The position numbers were made by a program, and so were the translations under genes. The notes under the pieces were generated by a model. It had not been told where the DNA came from and did not search any database. It saw nothing but the letters and a program-made list of their open reading frames with translations. This document shows positions 23,001 to 34,563 of a DNA stretch of 64,000 nt, in pieces. Where the stretch lies: assembly GCA_019925105.1 (NCBI GenBank), contig JAHGAU010000036.1:62001-126000 (forward strand), read 5' to 3'. The stretch is from Niebla homalea (lineage: Eukaryota; Ascomycota; Lecanoromycetes; Lecanorales; Ramalinaceae). The first letter of the stretch is position 1; the number at the start of each line of letters is the position of its first letter.

Positions 23001-23918
23001 ATGAGAATGGGACGACGCTCCAGGCTACTCTGCTAATAATTCCGTTCCTCTGGTTGAGGATCTTGCCTTTGAAGGAAGATGCGACATTGGCCAATGACAA
23101 GAGAAATCAAAGCATGAAATCGAAGTTGCGTCCACGCTTTATTGCATGCCTCTTCAGATTATGAAATGCTTGCTGAGAGGTGCTCAAGTCACGTGTTCTC
23201 GTTGAAAGTAAAGAAGTCTGCGTGTCAAACCGTATCATCTTCCCTCGCATACCACACTCCCTGCTTCTAATCCGTACAGACCACCCACATATTGCAAAAA
23301 CGGTCATCTCGCGAGTCGCGACTCTGATGCCTGCTTCCGGCCTCCATACGCCTCAGGAATCCCCCCAGAATTTCACTCGATCAACTCCGCATGTCTTGAG
23401 GGATATTCTCCACCACTCATCTTGCGGCGCCTATATCTATCTCCTCATCCCACTCAACCCACCCACGCGAACTTCGAAGAACCAGGTCCGTGGAGGTGGG
23501 GTAACACATGCGCATGGCAATGCTAATAGTGATCGTCATTGTTGTCGAGATTAGATAAAAATTTCCTGCGCTTTGCTGATCACCGGTTGACCCATCTTTC
23601 TGGGGATGGGCTGGGCGTTGCGCGTAGTAGAGCGCGTGTGGAGGCGGTGGGGGGATTGTAGATCGCTCAATTTGTTTTTTTGTGTTGAAGGTTTGGCTCA
23701 CGAGCTGCCCTCGAGCAGCAGAACACGCGGGCGGAATGGATAGACGGTGATTGATCTTGTACGCGTTGTGTGCCTTGCGAGCAGCCTCTCGTGGTGTTGA
23801 TTTTGCGTGCTTGACATAGCTCTTCAGTCCGCCTTTTCTGCACTTGTGAAAAAAGAGTTCTCACCGTCTGCGAATCTTACCTCAACTCTCTGCAATCGCA
23901 AAGAACAGCGAGTCGAGA
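23001..23918. other. Intergenic between FAD relic and P450
   Basis: About 900 bases between divergent genes, presumably holding the P450 promoter. Only short frames occur. Confidence 0.4.
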
Positions 23919-25653
23919 ATGGGGCTCCTCCAATACGTCCCCTCCCCCCTCCGCGACGCCCTCGCCTCCCTACCTCCCACCACCGCTTCCTGGATCATCC
24001 TCAGCATCGGCATCATCGCCACCATCGCCCTCCTCTCCACTGATAATCGCCCCGCGGCCGTCCCCCCGTCCTCTTCCACCGCCGCAGCAGGAGGCATCAC
24101 TCCCGCCCCTTCCTCCGCCGCCTCCACCACCTCCCCGACCCCGCAATCCCTCGCCTCTCTCCCCGTCCTAGGCGATCCCCAAACCTTCAGAACGTCATGC
24201 CTCTCCCTGCTCCGGTCCGCCCTACCGGAGACGTGGTACCGCCTCCCGACCACGGACGGCGATCGGATCCTCATGCCGCACCGATACGTGGACGAGCTGA
24301 AGAACCGACCGCGGGGGGATCTGTCCTTCACCAAGGCGAACAGTGATATCCTGCTGGGCAAGTACACGGGCAGCGACGAGGTGAACGAGCAGAGCATCGA
24401 GGTGGTGGGCAAGGATCTGACGAGGGGGATCGGAGGGTTGATGCCGGAGATGCAGGAGGAGGTGCGGTATGCCTTTGGGAGGGAGTTTGATGGTGTGCTG
24501 GATGGTGGTGATGATGATGATGATGATGGTGGGAACAATCATAGTGGTGGTGGTGAAAAGCCCGGGCGGCAATGGAAAGAAGTCCAGCTCCACGAAAAGG
24601 TATTGCGCATCGTCAGCATGGTATCGAACCGGATCTTCGTCACCAAGGAGGTCAGCCGGACCGAGGCCTGGATCCAGAGTAGCATCCAATACACCGCCGA
24701 CGTCTTCGCGGGCGGGCAGGAGTTGAAGCGGTGGCACCCCTGGCTCCGGCCCGTGATGTTCCGGTTGCTGGCGCCGATGAGGAGGTTGGAGGGGATGAAG
24801 GCGACGGCTCGCAAGCTCTTGTTTCCTATATTGGAAGCAAGAGAGCAGGAGAAGAAGGCGGGGAAGAGGAAGGAGTACAGAGATACGATTCAATGGATGC
24901 AAGAGCGGTCGGCGCACATTCCGACGTTCGATTTCAGGGAGCAAGCGCATATTCAGTTGATTATTGGATTGGCTGCGATACATACGACGGGCATGGCGAC
25001 GACGCATATGTTGTATGATCTCGCCGCGAGGCAGGAGTATGTGGGGCCTTTGAGGAGGGAGGTGGAAAAGGTGCTGAGGCAGGAAGGGGGAAAGTTGACG
25101 AAGCAGGGGTTGGGCAAGTTGAGGTTGATGGATAGTTTCATGAAGGAGAGCCAGCGGTTGAGTCCGATTGCATTGAGTAGGTTACTATTTATCTCGGAGT
25201 TTTATGTATATTGCGGATGTCTGACAGAGCATAGCTTTCTTCACCAGGAAAACGTCGGTTTCCATCACTCTCCATGACGGCTTTCACGTACCGGCAGGGA
25301 CGCACCTCACTTGCAATGAACAAGAGCCGAGCCCAAGCCCAAGGGTTTGGGGTGAGCTAGACAAGTTTGACGGCTTCAGATTTGCCAAACGGGCGGAGGA
25401 GGGGGTGGAAGAGTCGAGCAAATTGGCATTTCATACCACATCTGTGGAATCAATGGCCTTTGGTCACGGTAGGCATGCATGTCCAGGGCGGTATTTTGCA
25501 GAGGCGGAGATCAAGGCAATCTTGTGCCATCTTCTAATGGACTATGATATCAAGTTTCCAGACGCGGTGAAGGAAAGGCCACAAAACGTCTTTTTCGAGA
25601 CGGCCATTATGCCGGACCCGACACAAAAATTACTATTGAGAAGAAGGAGTTGA
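23919..25653 (+). CDS. Cytochrome P450 monooxygenase, 555 aa, two exons
   Basis: Exon 1 is 23919-25180 and exon 2 25248-25653, with a 67-nt intron that has a weak donor (GTTACT) and CTGAC branch site; the frame joins exactly. A membrane anchor lies at about residues 22-42 (SWIILSIGIIATIALL). P450 signatures are present in order: I-helix AAIHTTG, ExxR as KESQR, and heme loop FGHGRHACPG with the cysteine ligand. The overall pattern resembles fungal CYPs of the ent-kaurene-oxidase-like or mycotoxin type, but the substrate is unknown. An Asp/Gly/Asn-rich insertion of about 20 residues near residue 195 is encoded by a trinucleotide repeat and probably forms a surface loop. The broken FAD monooxygenase lies next door. 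Confidence 0.9.
24502..24556 (+). repeat. Coding GAT/GGT trinucleotide repeat
   Basis: Runs of GGT and GAT codons inside the P450 gene encode an Asp/Gly-rich loop. Such tracts vary easily in length without breaking the frame. Confidence 0.7.
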
Positions 25654-28600
25654 TATCAAGATATGGATTTTCCCAAAGGTGTGATTGCATTTACGGCCAA
25701 TCAGCTGCCTTGAAGCGCTATAGTTAAGCATGCAACCGAGAGGGGGGATCATTCGTCCTGTTAACATTCACATGTTGTTATCAAGCTTTCGATTTGGATG
25801 CCCAAGACTGATATTATACTGCATTCCCAGTAGATTTCCGAACGCCTTGAACAGCACCATCTGAGGTTGTATGCTTCGCGCAGCAGGCCAGTATCGGTAG
25901 GAACGGACCCGGAAAGAACGGGCGCCGTTCCGATGCATCCAGGGAAATGGAAATCTAGAACATTGGCCATGGACTGCAATCCAGATGCCAAGGATCCAAA
26001 AGAATTAGGTTTGTGCACGCGTGACTGCATGATGAGCGTAAGCAGAAGTGAGCTTGTGCTGCTGATTGGGCCTTCTTTGCATCGTCAGATGACCACTTCC
26101 ATCGCAAGATCACTCCTGCCCTATGGACATGAGCTCGGATGTCGAAGAGTCTATTCCGTAGGAGATTGAGGACCATGTTCGGCTGAGACATGAGATCGCG
26201 CCAGAGAGACCTCTTGATAAAGTTTTGCGAGAGACAGAACTTGCGAGAAAAGACAGTGGCAAACTCGAGGACGCGTTGTTGATATCGCTTTCCGAGCAGT
26301 CGAACCCACATCTCGAAGTCATCATTCGTGGAAATTGAATCTGTTGTGCATTTGCTTTCATAAACTACTAGACAAAACGCCCAAGTGCGAAGATGCAGGT
26401 GGCACAGCACATTGTCGAGATTGCATCGCAGGTCGTATATCTAAGCGCTCCAAGCAATCTCATGTGAATCTGTAGCAAGTGACAATCAACAATGAGCATC
26501 AGTGCAGATGCAAGGAGGGATCAACAAAAGAACCATACTCCTTCCTTGTCTTGAACGCGTGCTAGGCATGGCACAGTAAGCCTACTCCTGGCTGAATTTG
26601 GCAAACCCTCGTTTGGAATGACATGTGGGGCCTGGATCCTGGATCGGTGCAGATAACCCAGCAGTCGGGTTAGGCGTTGATGTCGTAAAGAATCAAGCCA
26701 AACGGAAAATTTTAAAAGGAGAGCAAGTTGCGTTATTTTATGCATTGGACGTGCACACGCACCACAACGGTAACAATGAATGTCTCAGATAGCAATCTCT
26801 ATCCATCGATGGACACACCTGTGGGCATTTGCCATGGGCGGGCAGCGAAGAGTCTCGGTCTATCTCTAGATGCCTGTCAGTGTCAGCTGATGTAGGATCG
26901 AGAGTTTCTGAGTTGCATGAGTTCTGTCTGAATATAGCAAATTGCCTCTCTTGGATGGCCCAATCCTACGCTAAGCTGTATCGGTTGATTACCGAGCTTT
27001 ACCCTGAGACTAAAGTTCGCACAATTGTGGTAATTCTGAGAATACCCTACAACATGGCAGCCCTTAATGAATTCAAACGTTGCATACGCCAGCTAGATTG
27101 CAGATGATGAGCTATGTATCACTATACTGGGTTTCAATCCGGGTTCATACAACCCAAACGATCTCCTGAATCCTGATGAACATTCCAAATTAGGTAAGAC
27201 AGCCTTGATGTAGTAATCAGCCGCTTCATTGAAAGATCCAAATTGGCCTGCATGGGCGCGCTTGGCGGTTCAAGACTTGATTGATTCAAGCTTCTAGGAG
27301 TCAGGACCACCTGGAGTGCCCCGGCTGGTACGGCAGGGCTGCCAATATTTGGGGGCTTATTAGAGTCACTAACCACGGATGTCGGGCGCCCTAGCTCTTG
27401 CGACAAGGCGTTCAAAACAAAATGATAAAACAGGGTGATGAGGATGCGAAAGGCGAAGCATCAGACATGTTTGAGACTGAATCACTCGACACCGCCCGGC
27501 GCGCGCGGAAAGGTCAAACGCAAGGAGCTGGACTGCTGTCTGCTGACGTGCTGGAAGATCGAGAAAGACGAGTGAGCAAAAAGACTGGTTCGATCACAAG
27601 ATGCATGCGATAAAAGGAAAACTTTGACTCGGGTCATCCTTGTCTCCATATCCGACATACCTAGAAGCGGTCCAATCAACGACGCGCGCGCATACCGCCC
27701 TTGAGGGACAGATTTACCCACTTTCCCGAACCCGCAGGTCGAGGATGCAGCATGCATGGCTGCTACATGCTAAGGAAATCTGGCGGGCGACTTAAAGGCT
27801 TGGAAAAGCTTCTAAAGCTTGCTCTAGAAAAGCACTAGAAGCTTTGGAAGTGTGGGGAGGCTCCCATTATGATCTTAGCAGGAAGTCTATCGATACACAC
27901 ACGTCACATTCATGCGCGCATTCCCCGGGCGACGCAAAAACCACATGGTCCTCCAGTAATGAGCGTCCCTCCGTCCCTTATTCGCATTTACTTTCCCTCA
28001 GCTGGTCGAGAGCCAACATCTTCTGGCCTTCTGCTTGCTACGTGGCAAAGGAGAGAAAATTAAGTGGTTCGATTAGCAATCCTTCCTGTCGCATGCACGT
28101 ATACTAGCGTTCGCTGGTCTCGTTTTCCCCTACTCGCGCTCTTCGCGTCTAGTGCTTCGATTGGCAAAGCGAGGGAGGGCATTTGGGCTTTCCAGTCTCC
28201 AGCCTCCAAATTGCTCGCAGGATTATTGGGATAGTTTACCGGCCGTGATTGGATCGACAGCTTTTTCCCGTTATCAAATCTTAGACGCCAGATCGACGCA
28301 TCTTACCTTTACCGACCTACTCGCCTCCAACTGCAGGCCTGCCCGCCATACGGCTTGTCCCAAAAGCCGCCCTTTCCAGTTTCCATCCACCCTGTTGGTA
28401 TATGACACACCGTCGATGCCACTAGGCTAGCCATAGCCGTTCGAATCTTCCTTCGAATTTATCCGCTGACAAACAACTGGATCATCTCCCGACACACTAC
28501 ACGCGCACCACACTGACTATCTGCCCCACTCCCCACACTGCAGCACATCCTACCCTGACATCCCGTTTTAAACCTTCTGCTCCGCTTCCTCTTTCTTCTT

Positions 28601-28754
28601 TACCTATCACTCCCCCAAGCTTCCTCCACAATCGTTACATCCTCCTCTTCCCTCTCTGGCAGTCCATGAGGAGCTGAAAGAGTCGAGACTATACTGTTGA
28701 ACGCCATAGAGACAACCCACGTCCTCGCGGCCGACCTCGCCATCGTCGCTCATC
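25654..28754. other. 3.1-kb gene-poor region and transporter promoter
   Basis: No frame longer than ~150 codons and none recognisable. A 151-codon minus-strand frame (25955-26410) has no known motif. Near 27797-27850 there is a cluster of GAA/TTC-type inverted triplets. From about 28440 to 28750 the DNA is pyrimidine-rich, as in many fungal promoters and leaders, ahead of the sugar-transporter ATG at 28755. Confidence 0.4.
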
Positions 28755-30640
28755 ATGGACCGCATTTCCAAGTTCAATGTGGCCCGAAAGCTGGAGAAGC
28801 GCTCCTTACTGATTGCCATCAATGCCGTCGCCGGTCTCTCCATCTTCTTCTTTGGTTATGATCAGGGTGTTATGGGTGGTGTCAACACCAACCGCAACTA
28901 TGCTGAGACCATGGGCTTTGGGTTTTGGGACACGAGCAAGAGTCCTCCAGCTGTCACGGAAACGAACTCCCTCCTGAAAGGTGGCATTGTACGTTGACCA
29001 TCACGTTTCCCCACTCGTGATACATAGGCTGACGAGGTGGGTCATTAGGTCGCCGTCTACTATCTCCCTGGTACTCTTTTCGGTTCCTTCCTTGGCGGTT
29101 GGTTCGGCGATAGATACGGAAGAATCAAGACCATCGCGTTAGCGGCCATCTGGGCCGTCGTCGGTGCAACACTACAATGCTCTGCTCAAAATGCCAACTG
29201 GATGTTCTGCGCCCGTACCTTGAACGGTATTGGCACCGGTATCCTGAATGCCATCACACCTGTCTGGGCCACCGAGACTGCTAGTCATACATCACGTGGT
29301 CAATTCGTTGCCATTGAGTTCACCTTGAACATCTTTGGTGTAGTGGCAGCATATTGGATCGAATAGTGAGTCTCGTGTAGATCCGTACCCGTGGTGGATA
29401 GGGGATGCTGATATTAGTATAGTGGCACCTCCTTCTACTCTATCGAAGACTCCGACTTCATCTGGCGTTTCCCCATCGCCTTCCAGATCGTTCCCCTTCT
29501 CTTCCTATTCGTCGTCGTCTTCGCCATGCCCGAATCCCCTCGTTGGCTCATCAAGGTTGGCCGTGAAGAGGAAGGTCGTTTCATCTTGGGCAGACTCCGT
29601 GGTGAAGGCGATGGACTTGCCGAGGCTGAGTTCCAGGATGTCCGCAACATTGTTGAACTCGAGCGAAAGACTTCAAAGCAAAACTCATACCTCGCAATGT
29701 TCTTCGGCTGGAATTCGGGCAAGCTGCATACCGGTCGTCGTGTCCACTTGGTCGTCTGGCTCCAGATTCTCCAAGAATGGATTGGCATTGCAGGTATCAC
29801 CATCTATGGTCCTACCATCTTCTCCATCGCCGGTGTTGCCGCCAAAGATCAACTGTGGATTTCTGGCTTGAACGATATCACCTACATGGTACGTTGCGTT
29901 CTCCCCCCAATCATCGTTGAGCGGATGCTAACTCTGCCTTTCAGTTCTCAACCCTCGTCTGTGTTTTCACCCTTGACCGCATCGGGCGTCGGTGGACTCT
30001 GTACTGGGGCTCAGTTGGCCAGGGTATCTGCATGTTTGTCGCCGGAGGTCTCGCCCGTGCTACCCTCAACGCTTCCGAGGGCAACAAAAATGGCGTCGGT
30101 GGCGCCGCCGTCTTCTTCGTCTTCCTCTTCACCGCCATCTTCGGTGCCACTTGGCTTACAGTCCCCTGGCTCTACCCTGCCGAGATCTTCCCCTTGGAAG
30201 TGCGTGCACGTGGTAATGCATGGGGTGTGGTCGGTTGGTCTGTTGGTAACGGGTGGACCACTCTGCTCTTACCTACCATGTTTGCCGCTCTCAACGAAAA
30301 AGCGCTTTACGTCTTCGGTGCCGTCAATGTTGCCACCATCTTCATTGTCTGGGCGTTGTACCCCGAGACCAACCAGCGCACTCTGGAGGAGATGAACCTG
30401 GTCTTCGCATCCGACTCCATCTGGAATTGGGAGGCCGAGCGCAACTTTGCCATCCTGAAGGAGCAGAACCCCGAGTTGGTCCAGGCCGCCGGTCGTGGCG
30501 CAAGTGTCATCGACCCGGAGACCGGTGAGAGGCGGGGTAGTGCGATCCCAAGGAACATGAGCCTCGACGCCAAGGCTTATGAGAAAGGGACGCACGATGC
30601 GAGCAGCGAGGACGAAAAGGCCGTGTCCAGGCATTTGTGA
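28755..30640 (+). CDS. MFS sugar transporter, 570 aa, four exons
   Basis: Exons 28755-28988, 29049-29365, 29423-29888 and 29945-30640 are separated by introns of 60, 57 and 56 nt with GTACGT/GTGAGT donors; together they give exactly 571 codons. Sugar-porter signatures appear in order: FFFGYDQGVMGGV in TM1, GDRYGRIKT between TM2 and TM3, PESPRWLIKVGR after TM6, DRIGRRWTLYWG between TM8 and TM9, and PETNQRTLEEM after TM12. Both termini should be cytoplasmic, and the C-terminal ~60 residues are charged. It should carry a monosaccharide across the plasma membrane by proton symport. Which sugar cannot be read from sequence. Confidence 0.93.
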
Positions 30641-32179
30641 GGTGTTGTCGAACACGCCTAACTGATGTGACCTGCTCCGAACAAGAGCATCAGTTGGGCC
30701 GGTGTCTGTTCTGAAAGTTTACTTCTTGGTACACCTGTTGGTTGTTGGTCGTTAAGCTTGTGATAAGCACCATGGTGGTCTTTGTTGGGTGCAAGATTCT
30801 CGATCGGATATGATGATGACTATATCTGCATGGCATTATCTCTAGACTAGATTTTCCTGGATCTACTGCGCGCAATATATATCCCTTGAGACGTGACAAC
30901 ATTCCCGTCTTCTGTTCTCGCAATGCTTTGCATACACTTTCACGATGCCACCCACCATCCTATGATACCCCTGGAAGCGGCGTATGATATCTCGGAACGC
31001 ACCACGACACCGATTCCGTCATCTGCAACTGACCACAATAAACCAACCATATCCAAAAGCACCCACCGACCCGTATGCATCGCCTCCACAGACCGTAACG
31101 AATCACGTGACCTTCTCCCTTTTTGTCGTACAACTGAATTCAGGCTTCTATTCCTTCATAGTCATGTCATAACCGAAAACAAACTATTTTCCCAACCCCT
31201 TCATTACTCTTCAGCCGTATCGGTGAACATCAGCATGTCATCCGACAGCCTGACCTCTCATCTCACCTCCGCACTACCTCTATGGGTGAAAAAGGGAGAA
31301 GCGACGGCAGGAGGAGGAGGAGGAGGAGGAGGAGGAGCTCTTCGTGACCTGCCGAGATGAACTCATGCTGGAGAGGTGGGAGAGATGCTTGGTATATCGT
31401 CGTTGTAAGTTTTTGATTGATTAATTTTTTTTTGGCTCGGCTATTGGAAAAAGGGGGGAAGAGAAAGGTGGCAAATCGTTTCCCCACATCTTCTTTCGAC
31501 ATGCAAATCCGACTTTTTCTCGCACGCATACACACTGGTTTCTTGTCCTCATGTCCTTGAGCCGCCCCTCCGGATTTCATTCTCCCATGTCATTCGTCCC
31601 CGAAAAGGGGGGGAGGGAAAAGTCTTCTTGCTCGATCCTCTACATAAAACTCCTAAACCCACACCACTTGCCCTCCCAACCCATAGCCAATTTACCCCAC
31701 AGACCCTGCCCTCACCATCCCCATCCCATCCCTCACACCCTCCCTCCCATCCATCCATCATCGCTCCTTCGCCCCCACCCCCTTCCCTCCCCCTACCCAA
31801 TTCCCCCATCCCCCGAGACCCTCCTCACTGACCCGCCCCCACCCCCAAAAAAACAAAGCAACCACCTTCCTCGCACCATCCCACCCCCACCACATCCGCG
31901 CCCTGTACGTCCACCTCATCACCCGCCCCAGCCGTCCACCTCATCACCCGCTTCCCCATTAGCCGTCCAGTCTCCGCACCGTCCGCATCATCCGCACCGC
32001 AGCACGACGAAGAAGAGGAAGAGCGCGATCAACTGACGTTGCGGCTGCAGGATACATGCCAGAAGAAGCTGGATTGTGAAAGGGATCGCGCCGGTGCTGG
32101 CGGGTGTGGTGGGGGGGATGTGCGGGGTGGGTGGTGGGGAGGATGTGGAGTATGAGTATTGTGATGACGGTGATGAGAT
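30641..32179. other. Low-complexity intergenic region
   Basis: After the transporter there is a GGA-repeat at 31308-31336, then a strongly C-rich plus strand (about 31640-31990) that switches to a G-rich one after ~32040. Frames are long only because stops are rare in such DNA. Part of 31980-32080 may code for the N-terminus of the AhpD-like gene (for example LTLRLQDTCQKKLD), but this is weak. Confidence 0.4.
31308..31336. repeat. (GGA)n microsatellite
   Basis: About nine uninterrupted GGA units. Confidence 0.9.
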
Positions 32180-32230
32180 GGGGGAAACGGGGGGAAAAGG
32201 GGGAAAGGGGGGAAAGGGGTAAGGGTGGGG
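32180..32230 (+). repeat. G-quadruplex-forming G-run array
   Basis: At least five runs of four to six G separated by AAA, AAAA or AAAC lie on the plus strand, followed by GGG-T-GGGG. This easily meets the usual G4 rule (four or more G-runs with short loops). Confidence 0.75.
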
Positions 32231-32561
32231 AGGTTGTCTGGGCGGTGGTGAGTTGGAACCCTGGGGCCGTATTCGTGCACCTTCACTTTATCTTCTTGTT
32301 TTTCTTTCTCTTTTGGGGAAAATTTTTTTTGGGTTGGAAGAAAAAGGATGGGGCAGGGGGGAGATGGGGGCCGATTGTCACGTCTCCCCCTTCCCCCCCC
32401 CCTCTCGCGCAGACAAATGGTTCCGGATGATGCATGGCACGCACGCCATGTGTAATTACGAGAGCAAAAGGGGGGGAACCAGGGAACGCGGAAGAATGCG
32501 ACTGGCTTGTTCGCAGAGAGTGAGTGACTGATTGCAGAATGTGGTTTTTATTTATGAGTAG

Positions 32562-33085
32562 GAAGACGGCAACATCTGGACGAGACCACCTTGGCCCGGG
32601 GCCAGGCGTTCGTGCAATCCCTCTACGCGCACAATCTGGCGCCTACATTCGCCATCCCGTTGTATGTACCGCCCCATCTCCACTCCTTGAAGCCGATACG
32701 CCCCTTTGCCCCTGTGGCAAAACCTTAGTATTTTTCAATTTTCTTCGGGAGACATACATATCCAACGACAGAGGGCTGTATAGGGGCAGTCCATTTCAAC
32801 GACATCCGATGGCAGCAGGAGAGCGTGATCTACGGCATCTTCTTATCCGAGCACTCCATCCTGTCCAACATCGAAACCGCAATGGTCACGCTCTCGGGGC
32901 TGATGTATGGCAAGATCGACCCGCCCAGGCGATGGCACCTCGGCGGTTTGCGGCGGTTGGGCGTAAGTAGGGAGGAAGCTGAGGGAGTGGTGGAGGTGGT
33001 GAGGAGAGTGGCGTTGTGGGGAAGGGTGGGGAAGGAGGTGGTGTCGTGTTGGCCTCAGCTGGGGGATGTGGAGGATGAAGTGTAG
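32562..33085 (+). CDS. AhpD-like / carboxymuconolactone-decarboxylase-like protein, partial model
   Basis: Two coding pieces match one fungal AhpD-like pattern. The first (about 32562-32661) reads DETTLARGQAFVQSLYAHNL, and the second (about 32790-33085) reads WQQESVIYGIFLSEHSIL then ETAMVTLSGLM and PPRRWHLGGLRRLGVS, ending with TAG. A GTATGT donor at 32662 fits an intron between them, but the simplest acceptor (…GGGGCAG at ~32790) is out of phase and the alternative adds odd residues. The upstream part lies in G-rich low-complexity DNA. The gene is therefore either mis-modelled, affected by homopolymer sequence errors, or decayed. Members of the fold may be peroxidase- or decarboxylase-related; function here is unassigned. 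Confidence 0.45.
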
Positions 33086-34563
33086 ATTTGCCACGAAGGA
33101 GGTCATTGGGTGCGGATCATCGGAGGCCTGGGGAATAGATCTGTGGGCGATATTTATGGGGAGAAAGTGGGGGCGGATGGCCACAGCTCGGGTGGTGTAG
33201 AGGGGAAAGTTTATGCATGCAAGGGAAGGTCGTCAGGAGAAGACTTCGCGGTCGGGTTGGGATACCAACGAGGATTTGAGAGGTGGCGTGGCGCGACATG
33301 GGGGGATTGTGGTGGAGTTGCTTCAAACAGTGAAGCTTGGGGCGTGGGGCAAGGTTGGGTCCTAGAGGGTTGAGAACTACCAACAACATAGGATAACGAA
33401 CGTTTGTGGGCGAGTAGAGCACGGCGCTGGTAGCGAGAATTTTCGAAAACGGTGAAGAGAGCGGGCATCCATGACCCGCCTGATGGTGTATGTGCCAGTA
33501 TGAGAGCACGTAGGGCCTACCTGTCATGGCGGCGGCCAGGTGAGTGCAAATTGCAACGTGAGGTAAGGCATGCGAGTGGCACAACTCTTACAGTCGTACC
33601 TACAAGCGATCGAGACATTTGGCTTCGCTTGAAACTTCTTGTTGGCACCCACGCAAGCAAGCTGTGACTGGTGGACGTCAGGCCGTGCAGGCAACGATAC
33701 ATACCTTTTCATGCTTGTTGTGCGTCTGTCGCTCAAATGATGATCAATCTGCAGGAAAGTCGTGTCATTGGCTCATCATATACGCGCAATCGCGTCGTTT
33801 TATAGCCTATCATTCTGATCTCTGAGAAATCCCGGACACCTAGAAGAATTAGTATTTAGGGCAAATTCAAGAGCAGACTAGTTGAATGAGGTAATGCTTG
33901 CGTTTCATGGGGAGACCGTGTGAAGATTGCCACCAAAGACATGTCCTTGGCCGCTGAGCTGCAAGGATGAGGGATATAGTGGGAGCACCGTCTCGTTTAC
34001 GGATCACTTTTTCCAGGCCGCCAACATGGCTTGTCTAAAGCATTTTTGTCGTAAGCCTCAGAGGCGGGGCCATGTCTAATGTGAGAATTATGTATGAACG
34101 TCAGGCCGGTAGCCGGTACCATGGCTATGGGGTCGAGGTCTGTGGGGTAGTGGGGTTGACCTGCAACCTAAGACACGGAGCTGAAGAATTGAAGAGTGAT
34201 GTATAGCTGTTGAGCTAGGATGAAGCGAAGATTACCAGGACGGACAACGAGCTCTGTACTGTAGCTTGTGGATCTTGTGAGAGATTTTCGACGCGATTGT
34301 TACCTTATTTGTGGGTTCCGAGAATAGGCCTTTAATCCTATGCCGCCTGTGAAATGCAGTCGAGTGGAGAACATGAGAATGTTCTGACCCGAGCTGTTGT
34401 GTTGATAAATGCAAGTGCATGAGACATTGGCGACTTTGCGAAGGACGACATCAAGCATATGCAAATTGCAAAATCTGACAAGGAATCGGCAACAAATCCG
34501 AAAAATTTGCACAAAACAGACAATGAAGAAGATCTCAAATCCTGCCGTCCACTCACCTGCAAG
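33086..34563. other. Intergenic, no gene seen
   Basis: About 1.5 kb before the PKS relic. Opposed short frames only. It should contain the former PKS promoter. Confidence 0.4.

Noticed and set aside
24222..25007. 261-codon frame antisense to the P450
   Set aside because: Arg/Pro/Leu-rich composition typical of a shadow frame in GC-rich coding DNA; the sense frame has P450 signatures.
31551..32036. 161-codon Pro/His-rich frame
   Set aside because: Pure C-rich low complexity; only its very end may belong to the AhpD-like gene.
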